The translations under genes were made by a program, and so were the position numbers. The notes under the pieces were generated by a model. The model had not been told where the DNA came from and did no database searches. It saw nothing but the letters and a program-made list of their open reading frames with translations. 46,921 nucleotides of DNA from Candidatus Hydrogenedentota bacterium (GTDB lineage Bacteria > Hydrogenedentota > Hydrogenedentia > Hydrogenedentales > SLHB01), in assembly GCA_012719295.1 (NCBI GenBank), contig JAAYAQ010000128.1, positions 1-46,921 of the forward strand. Direction: 5' to 3'. Shown in pieces: positions 40,414 to 46,921 of the stretch (within the stretch, counting starts at the first letter, position 1; each line of letters begins with the position of its first letter).

Positions 40414-43400
40414 TCACCGGATCGAAAGCTCGACGGAGATTTCCTCGCCTTCGCGCACCTCGATGACGTCGGTGACGATGCGGGCGTTGATCAGCGCGTC
40501 TTCGGGCGAGGACGCGTTCGGATCCGCGGCGACGCCCACGACGGTGTAGGTGCCCGGTTCGACATTCTCCATCCGGAAGGTGCCGTCGGGATTCATCTCG
40601 GCCCGGCCCGCGAGCATGCCGAGGTATTCCGAGATTTTTTCCTTCGTCAATGGCCCAATCGTGTCCTCTCCGGGCAACAGCCCGATGTACCCGGCTTCGC
40701 CTTCCTTCAGGCCCGACAGGAACCCCGACACGAACGTGGGGAGGGGGAGCTTGAAGTCCAGCCGGGTCACGCGGCCCGCGGCAATCTGAACCGTCTCCAC
40801 CTGTTGACGGCCTCCGGCTCCGCTGAAATCGTGCAGATACACCGAGGCGCGCACCTCGCCCACCGGCACGCTCTCGATACGGTAGGAACCGTCGCTGCCC
40901 AGTTGTGCGTAGCTCGATGTCCCGGCCTCCCCCGAGGGCAGGTACGCGGAGACTTGCCCGTTGCTCACGGGCTGCCCGCCGACGGTCACAAATCCTTCGA
41001 GCGTACCGGTCTGCACCGGAAGCTCGAAGTTCGCCGTCGTGGTGCGGCCGGTTTCAACAATGATCTGTCGACTTTGACTCAAGTTGCCGCTGCCGGACTG
41101 CACCCAGGTGGCCACCTGCCCGCGGCCGTTCATGACATTCGTGAACACATAATGGCCGGCGGCATCGGTGACCGTGTTGAACTGCTGGTTGCCCCCCTCA
41201 AACATGTACAAGTGAACCCCGACCCCTGCCTTGGGCTGCTTGCCGGCGGTGACGATCCCTTCCACGGAGCCGCCCGCGGGAAGTTCTATCGTGACGCTCG
41301 AGGTGGTTCCCGCGCGCGGCGTGACGGTCGCCTCGCCGCTGCTGTACGCGGGATGGGCCGCGACGAGTTTGATGTTGGCCATCGGGAGGTTGGTCAGGGT
41401 GAACCGGCCCTCGGAGTCCGTGCGCGTTTCGGGCGACCGGTGCTGGTCGTACCGGTCCAGGTATATGGACGCTCCGGCAATCAGCTGGCCCGAAGAGGAG
41501 CGCACCGTGCCCTCCACGCGTGCGCCGGGTTTCATCCGGATCAACAACCCCTCGACGTTCTGTCCCTGCGACAGCGCGCCAAGCATCTGTTCGACCGGCG
41601 CGTACCCATCCGCGCGCACCGCCACCGCCAGATTTCCGCTCTGTTGATGGCGCTCTTCGCGGATGGGCACCGTAAACTCGCCCTCCGGGCTGGTGCACGG
41701 CTGCCAGGCCACGTATTGCTTCGACGGCTCGTTCAGGTAGCCCGGCGCCACGAACGCGACCCCGAAACGCGTCACGGGCTTGCCCGTGGCCGAATCCACC
41801 ACGTTGCCGGACACCTTGCCCTGGGTGGACACCGTGAGACGCAGACCCGAGGCGCCGGCCTGGGCGTCCACGGACTGTAACGTGCGATTCCCGCGCGATA
41901 TCGCGCTCAGCTTGTACGAACCCGGCGCCAGCCCGCTCACCGAAAACGCGCCGTCCAACAGGCTTTTCGTGGTGTAGTTCGTGTTCGCCCCGTCCAGATG
42001 AGCATACACCACTGCGTCCGACAACGGTTTGTTCGCGTCATCCACCACCTGGCCGGAAATGGTCAGGTTTCCTTCAGGACCGGACGCCGGAGGTTTCTTG
42101 CTCCAGGTCAGAACCACACCGTCCACGCGCTGCCCCGCCGCCAATTCCACTTTGGCGGTGGAATCGGGACCACCCTGTTCTCCCTGGGTCATCGCGGTCA
42201 GCGTATACAATCCTGGCGCCAAACCGGCCGAAAGGAACCGGCCCGCTTCGTCTGTGAGGGTATAGCCGGGCTGAAAGGACATGAATCCTTCTCGTCCCAG
42301 CAGCACCCCCATCCCGGCAAGGGGGGCGCCGGAGGGCGTGACCACGGTTCCCCCGATGACGCCGCCTTCCTGTAAGGTCAGCACAATGCCGTCCAGGCCG
42401 CCGGTTGCCGGGACCTGCAACGTATCGGTTGCGGCCGAGGCCTGCGTGCCTTTGGATGCCTGCAGACGGAACTGCTCGCCATTCGCAACGCCCGACACCG
42501 CAAACGCGCCGTCCTGGTCCGCCATGACCTGTGTGCGGTTATAGCCGACGACCGGGACAACCAACACCGTCGCACTGGGGGCGGGCGTTCCATCGGCATG
42601 CTGAACCTGCCCGGAGATCGTGGTGCCCATGAACACCGGCAAGTCGATCCCTTCGAGCACCCCGCCGGCCTTCATGCTGATGAGCGCCTGCTCCTGCTCG
42701 ATATAGGGATTGGTGATGCATCGGTCCTTGATCCGGAGCGCCAGCGAGTGCTCTCCCGGAGGAACTCCGCGCAGTTCATACGCGCCGTTGGTGTCCGTGT
42801 CCACGGAGGCGCCCCAACCCATGAGGTTCGGGCGGAGGATCACCGCGGCGCCGGGGATGCCCGCGCCGGTCTCTTCGTGATAGACGCGCCCGCGGATGAT
42901 GCCGCCCTGCGTTACCCAAAGCTCGATGCCCTGCCTCTGCTCCTCCGTGCCCAGCTTAACGCGGGGCCTCTCCCCGGAATTCGTCCACAGCTCGTCGGCC
43001 GGCTCGATTACGTACTCCCCGGGGCGAAGGCCCGCACACACATACTCGCCCGAATCGTTGGTTGTGGCCTCGAGCGCATCGACCATCGTCGCCCCCTTGA
43101 CCCGCAGCGCGAAACCGCTCAGGGGCTCGCCGGTATCGTCTTGAAGAACCCGCCCCGCCACGCTGCCGCCCATATCCAGAGTGACCGTGACGCCGGCCGC
43201 GGGAAGTTGGAGGAGACCGGTGACGTGCGACGCGTAGCCTTCGGCTTTCACCGCCACGAGGGCCTGGTTCACCGGCACCCGTTCGAATTCAAATCCGCCC
43301 TGGTCCCCACTCAGCGCCGCCAAAGGCAAGGCCTGCGCGATCTCCTCTGGATTTCGCAAGCCGCTCTGCTGGCGCATCATTCCCATGGGCGGAAGGCACA

Positions 43401-44010
43401 GCACAGTAACCTCCGCTCCGGCGACGAATTCCCCCTGCGCGTTCGTCACCCGGCCCGCAAGGCTGTGCGCCGGTCGGAGTTGAAGCGTCAGGTCGTTGAC
43501 CCCGGGCCGGAAAGGCCCGGTTTGCGCATAGAACGCCGCGCCCAAATCTCCGCGGGTGGCGAGCAGGCTATACGAGCCAAACGGGAGCCCGTCGGCGGCA
43601 AATGTGCCGTCCGGCCCCGTGGTCACGGTCCGGGGCGCGTCCGAAACCGGCGTGTTCTGCTCCGAGGCGGTTCGTTGGATGATGACCTCCACGCCCGGCG
43701 CCGGTTCCAGGGCTTCATCCAGAACCAGCCCCGAAAGCGAGCCGCCGCCCGTGGCTCCGCGCGTGGCCGCCGGTCTGTCCACGGCGACACGGGCGCCCAC
43801 CGCCCCCGCGTCCAGCCGGCGGGCCGTCTCGTCAGGCCCGGCGGAGGGCGCCGGCGGTGGCAGTTCCGGAGATTCCCGGACCGTCTCGTCCCGCACCGTT
43901 TCCGGTCCCGAGGGCGTTTCGCTCTCCGGGCGGAACAGCAGCCACCAGACCGCGGCCACCGCCGCCACCATCAGGATGATCGTTACGACAAAGCGGACGT
44001 TCTGTTTCAT
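40414..44010 (-). CDS. Giant membrane-anchored protein of repeated carboxypeptidase-regulatory-like domains
   Basis: 1198 residues. A transmembrane anchor near the N-terminus (about 7-26) is followed by an acidic Pro/Thr/Ser linker to about 75, then roughly eleven beta-sandwich units of about 85-100 residues. Each opens with a form of 'G.V.G.V.d..g.P..ga.V' ('GSLSGLVLDE', 'GSVAGRVLQD', 'GIIRGRVYHE', 'LTISGQVVDD', 'GKVSGNVVDS') and often holds 'T.ttd.dG.F.l.nlp.G.Y.l', the carboxypeptidase-regulatory-like (CarboxypepD_reg, PF13620-like) pattern. No catalytic domain is seen. The chain would lie outside the cytoplasmic membrane and suits adhesion, scaffolding or spacing. The ATG at 44010 starts the anchor; a run of G's lies six bases before it. 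Paralogous to the next gene. Confidence 0.85.
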   Translation of the reverse strand: MKQNVRFVVTIILMVAAVAAVWWLLFRPESETPSGPETVRDETVRESPELPPPAPSAGPDETARRLDAGAVGARVAVDRPAATRGATGGGSLSGLVLDEALEPAPGVEVIIQRTASEQNTPVSDAPRTVTTGPDGTFAADGLPFGSYSLLATRGDLGAAFYAQTGPFRPGVNDLTLQLRPAHSLAGRVTNAQGEFVAGAEVTVLCLPPMGMMRQQSGLRNPEEIAQALPLAALSGDQGGFEFERVPVNQALVAVKAEGYASHVTGLLQLPAAGVTVTLDMGGSVAGRVLQDDTGEPLSGFALRVKGATMVDALEATTNDSGEYVCAGLRPGEYVIEPADELWTNSGERPRVKLGTEEQRQGIELWVTQGGIIRGRVYHEETGAGIPGAAVILRPNLMGWGASVDTDTNGAYELRGVPPGEHSLALRIKDRCITNPYIEQEQALISMKAGGVLEGIDLPVFMGTTISGQVQHADGTPAPSATVLVVPVVGYNRTQVMADQDGAFAVSGVANGEQFRLQASKGTQASAATDTLQVPATGGLDGIVLTLQEGGVIGGTVVTPSGAPLAGMGVLLGREGFMSFQPGYTLTDEAGRFLSAGLAPGLYTLTAMTQGEQGGPDSTAKVELAAGQRVDGVVLTWSKKPPASGPEGNLTISGQVVDDANKPLSDAVVYAHLDGANTNYTTKSLLDGAFSVSGLAPGSYKLSAISRGNRTLQSVDAQAGASGLRLTVSTQGKVSGNVVDSATGKPVTRFGVAFVAPGYLNEPSKQYVAWQPCTSPEGEFTVPIREERHQQSGNLAVAVRADGYAPVEQMLGALSQGQNVEGLLIRMKPGARVEGTVRSSSGQLIAGASIYLDRYDQHRSPETRTDSEGRFTLTNLPMANIKLVAAHPAYSSGEATVTPRAGTTSSVTIELPAGGSVEGIVTAGKQPKAGVGVHLYMFEGGNQQFNTVTDAAGHYVFTNVMNGRGQVATWVQSGSGNLSQSRQIIVETGRTTTANFELPVQTGTLEGFVTVGGQPVSNGQVSAYLPSGEAGTSSYAQLGSDGSYRIESVPVGEVRASVYLHDFSGAGGRQQVETVQIAAGRVTRLDFKLPLPTFVSGFLSGLKEGEAGYIGLLPGEDTIGPLTKEKISEYLGMLAGRAEMNPDGTFRMENVEPGTYTVVGVAADPNASSPEDALINARIVTDVIEVREGEEISVELSIR

Positions 44011-44144
44011 GACAAGCCCCCCCGGCCGGAACACTTCCCGCCACCTGACAAATGACGGTTTCCGCGGGGCACGATCAACGCAGATGCGCCCAACCCGAGC
44101 GCCCGGCCCCATCAGACGCCTCTGCACCGCCCTGCCGGGCCGCC

Positions 44145-46921
44145 TTACAGGCTCAGGCTGACGTGGAGCGGCTGGCCTGCTTCCACGTGGATGACCTGGG
44201 TTGCGTACCGCGCGTTGGCGAAGGCTTCAAGTTCGGATTGCGGTTCGCCCGCAACGGCCACGCCGACGATCGTGTAGGTGCCCGGCTCGAGATTCTCGAC
44301 CACAAACGTGCCGTCCGAAGACACTTCGGCATAGCCCGACAAAAGGCTGGAGAGCGCCTGGACCTCCTCGAGCGTGGGCTTCTCCATCTGGACCTCGCCC
44401 GGCACCACCGCGATGTATGCCTGTTCGCCGCTACGGACGCCGCCCAGCGTCCCCGTGACGGACGATGCGGGCCCGAAATCGACGTCCTGGCGCAAGCGCT
44501 GTCCTGCGCGGAGCTCAAAGTGGAGCGTCTTGTTACGGCCCTCGCGTCCGGTACGGAGCGACACGTCGAGACTCGCCGAACCGGGGGAGAGGTTTTCGAG
44601 CCGGTAGAAACCGTTCGCCTCGATCCGGGTTCCGGTACGCTGCTCGCCGCCGCTCGAGGCCACGGTCAGCGATACATACGCCTGCGAGGCCGGCACGCCT
44701 TCCACGGTCACCATCCCTTCGACAGAGGCGTCCTGGCTGGAAAACTCAAAATCGGCGCGCGTGACGCTGTTGTCGGCCACGATCACCGAGCGCTGCGAGT
44801 TCAGGTACTGGCGGCGGTCGCCGCTGGCCGCCCCCCGCAGGTTCACGGTCACCGTGCCCTCGCCCTCGGGAAGCCGCTTGAACGCATAGTAGCCCGTCGC
44901 GTCGGTCACGGCGTTCTGGTGCGCGTTCGCGAGGTTCAACGATACGGTCTGACCTTCCAGGGGCTGTCCGCCTTTCGTGACATAGCCTTCGACGGTCCCC
45001 CCGGTCCCGAGCACGAAATCGGCGCGCGTTACCGCCCCGAGGCGGGCGGAGACCGTCAGGGTCACGGGCGCGTACGACGGGTGCGACGCCGTCAGGTCGA
45101 GGGTGGCCGGTTCGAGGCCGGCCGCGCGGAAGGCGCCGCTCGCGTCCGTGCGCGCCAGGGCCGCGCTCCGCCGCTCATCCGTTCCTTGAAAAATAACCGC
45201 GCCCGGGACCGCGTTGCCGGCCGCGTCGCGCACCGTGCCTTCCACCACCGCTCCGGGGCGCAGGCGGAATACCAGGTTGTCAAGGTGCTGGCCCGAGGCC
45301 ACCTGGCCGATGGACTGCTGTTCCGGGGCGTACCCCTTCGCCCGCGCCACCAGCACGCGCTCGACGCGGCCCAGGCCCACGGCAAGGCTGAACCGCCCGT
45401 CCGGGTCGAAGAACGGCTCCCAATTCATGTAGGCCAGCGGCTGTTCGCGCTCCAGTTGGCGCGCGGACACCTCCGCGACCTCGAATTCCTGGACCGGCTG
45501 CCCGGTGGCGGCATCGATGACCTGTCCCGACACTTTCGCCGACGGTTGCAGCACCACCACGACGTTGGTCTCTCCGGCCCGGACCTCCCGGGTATCAGGG
45601 GGCGAGTAATCCCGGTGAAACGCGCTCACGGAGTAGTTCCCTGATGCAATCCCCGCAATCTCAAAGCTGCCGTCATAGAGCGTTTGGGCCGCGTGCCCGA
45701 ACCCCGTTCCGGACCGCGCGTGCACGTCCGCGCCGGCGATGGGATTGCCCTGTGGGTCGGTCACCCGGCCGCGAATGAACAGATTCCCCGTTTCGCCGGT
45801 CTCCAGAGCGCTTTCCCATTCAATCGGGCCGTCGTAGACCAGACTTACCGGGGCGCCCGGTTCGCCCGGCGCCAGCGTTACCGTGACCCGGGGCGATTCC
45901 GCGCCGTCTGCGCGGTCTCTGGCCGCCACCCCCACCTGGTACTCTCCTCCGGGAAGACCGTCCCACCCGAACGTGCCGTTGCTGCCGGCCACTTGCATGC
46001 GGTCCACTTGAACGTATGCGGACCGGGGCGGGGTGATGTACACGGGCGCCCCTTCCACCGGTGCTCCCGACGAACGGACCACCTGCCCCTGAATGCTTGC
46101 TCCGGGCGACACCACGAGGGTCACGCTGGCCGCCGATTCATCCAGGGGCACGTCGACCGGATACGCGTTCGGCGAAACCAGATGCATTCTCCGGGCCCGC
46201 AGCATCAGCCGTGTTCCCGGCGTCACGTCCGAAATCGCGAAGAATCCCTGCGCATCGGCCTTTTCCGACCGCATTCGGCCGCCTTCCGCGCTGTTGATCG
46301 AAACATCGGCAAAGGGCGCCGGGGTTCCTGCCTCGTCGACCACGTTGCCCTGAATCGTCCCCCCGGCCGCGACGCGAAAATCGAGTCCTTCCAGCGCCTG
46401 GCCCTCGTGCAGGGCCACCGATGCCTGGGTGGCTGCCCCACGTGTGGGAGGCTGGCGGCGCAGCCGGGGTTCCGCCACGAATACCCGGTGTTTCCCGGGT
46501 GCCATCCCCCGGATGGCGTACGCGCCGTCGGCCCCCGTCGTGACGTGCATGGTGGTCCGGAGCCCTTCGCTTCGCGCCGCCACGTACACCCCTGCCACAG
46601 GGGCGTCCGTGTCCCGTTCCAGCACCCGGCCCGCGACGCTTGCGGCGGGCACCACCCGCACCACTACCGGGTCGCTTTCCTCACCCTCGCGGACCTGCAC
46701 CTGCGGAATGGTCCCCTGGGCGAGGGCGAAGCGCTCGTCAACCACCGCCAGCTCGTAGACGGCGGGCCGGAGCGCCGCGAATTCAAATTGGCCCTCCTCG
46801 GACGTCACCGTCGTCACATGCTCCGTCGCAATCGCCCCGTTCGCGATGACGGTTACCCCGGCAACCGGCTCGTCGCTGCCCCCCAGCACCACACGTCCGC
46901 TGATGACGCCGCCGGGGGAGA
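44145..46921 (-). CDS. Second giant carboxypeptidase-regulatory-like repeat protein (partial, 5' end outside window)
   Basis: At least 925 residues are inside the window; the frame is open through base 46921, continuing the repeat sequence ('SPGGVISGRVV'), so the true start and any anchor are beyond the edge; a GTG at 46892 is not the start. About ten beta-sandwich units are visible ('ASVAGRVLER', 'GTIQGNVVDE', 'ASIQGQVVRS', 'LFIRGRVTDP', 'AKVSGQVIDA', 'AVVEGTVRDA', 'GTVEGYVTKG', 'ASVEGMVTVE'). Its end ('NLEPGTYTIVGVA' then 'AFANARYATQVI') parallels the end of its neighbour ('NVEPGTYTVVGVA' then 'ALINARIVTDVI'), so the pair arose by tandem duplication. 134 bases separate the two, with no clear promoter between. 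Confidence 0.85.
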   Translation of the reverse strand, partial: SPGGVISGRVVLGGSDEPVAGVTVIANGAIATEHVTTVTSEEGQFEFAALRPAVYELAVVDERFALAQGTIPQVQVREGEESDPVVVRVVPAASVAGRVLERDTDAPVAGVYVAARSEGLRTTMHVTTGADGAYAIRGMAPGKHRVFVAEPRLRRQPPTRGAATQASVALHEGQALEGLDFRVAAGGTIQGNVVDEAGTPAPFADVSINSAEGGRMRSEKADAQGFFAISDVTPGTRLMLRARRMHLVSPNAYPVDVPLDESAASVTLVVSPGASIQGQVVRSSGAPVEGAPVYITPPRSAYVQVDRMQVAGSNGTFGWDGLPGGEYQVGVAARDRADGAESPRVTVTLAPGEPGAPVSLVYDGPIEWESALETGETGNLFIRGRVTDPQGNPIAGADVHARSGTGFGHAAQTLYDGSFEIAGIASGNYSVSAFHRDYSPPDTREVRAGETNVVVVLQPSAKVSGQVIDAATGQPVQEFEVAEVSARQLEREQPLAYMNWEPFFDPDGRFSLAVGLGRVERVLVARAKGYAPEQQSIGQVASGQHLDNLVFRLRPGAVVEGTVRDAAGNAVPGAVIFQGTDERRSAALARTDASGAFRAAGLEPATLDLTASHPSYAPVTLTVSARLGAVTRADFVLGTGGTVEGYVTKGGQPLEGQTVSLNLANAHQNAVTDATGYYAFKRLPEGEGTVTVNLRGAASGDRRQYLNSQRSVIVADNSVTRADFEFSSQDASVEGMVTVEGVPASQAYVSLTVASSGGEQRTGTRIEANGFYRLENLSPGSASLDVSLRTGREGRNKTLHFELRAGQRLRQDVDFGPASSVTGTLGGVRSGEQAYIAVVPGEVQMEKPTLEEVQALSSLLSGYAEVSSDGTFVVENLEPGTYTIVGVAVAGEPQSELEAFANARYATQVIHVEAGQPLHVSLSL

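Overview
The window is a high-GC bacterial chromosome segment, densely coded on both strands, with many GTG starts and good GGAG-type ribosome sites. Flagellar P-ring (FlgI, FlgA) and L-ring (FlgH) genes, lipoprotein signals and secreted enzymes indicate a diderm (Gram-negative type) bacterium. Long proteins built from carboxypeptidase-regulatory-like repeats, a DUF4015 hydrolase, a YfhO-type membrane protein and palindrome-rich intergenic DNA suggest an uncultured non-proteobacterial lineage such as Hydrogenedentota or a PVC-like relative. That placement is an inference; no rRNA or other marker settles it.

Layout. 72-4460 (minus): a family 2 glycosyltransferase with an unusual C-terminal domain, an unknown 233-residue protein with a clear promoter, and a secreted glycoside-hydrolase-like protein with a palindrome in its leader. 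4870-7848 (plus): pruA (ALDH4-type glutamate semialdehyde dehydrogenase) and a TPR lipoprotein. 7867-18338 (minus): an eight-gene, nearly gapless run: sugar-binding protein, two ABC permeases, inositol-phosphatase family enzyme, mannitol-1-phosphate dehydrogenase, dihydrolipoyl acyltransferase E2 with two E3-binding domains, dihydrolipoamide dehydrogenase E3, and a YfhO-like membrane protein. It reads as import and oxidation of a sugar or polyol, but the transport ATPase and the E1 subunit are not here. 18510-25869: a TPR-membrane-anchor protein of unknown family, mutL-miaA, 5-formyltetrahydrofolate cyclo-ligase and a DUF4015 hydrolase.

26203-32379 (plus): flagellar operon flgF-flgG-flgA-flgH-flgI-flgJ-flgN-flgL, preceded by a sigma-54 -24/-12 promoter with possible enhancer sites. 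flgK is absent from this locus and FlgH has no lipobox. 32384-36030: crcB with its DUF190 partner, a small lipoprotein, a TerB-like protein, a CAP-domain secreted protein and a membrane protein. 36201-39608 (plus): gltX, a ROK sugar kinase and a PfkB-family phosphofructokinase-like kinase in one tight operon. 39609-40413: a gene-free interval that is a mosaic of palindromic repeats, including a 115-bp-period tandem array of 53-nt hairpins. 40414-46921 (minus): two paralogous giant envelope proteins made of repeated carboxypeptidase-regulatory-like beta-sandwich domains, the second cut by the window edge.

The least explained items are the repeat mosaic at 39695-40328, the twin repeat proteins beside it, the double-PSBD E2, and the unknown TPR-anchored protein at 18510. 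No tRNA, rRNA, CRISPR array, transposase or phage gene was recognised.
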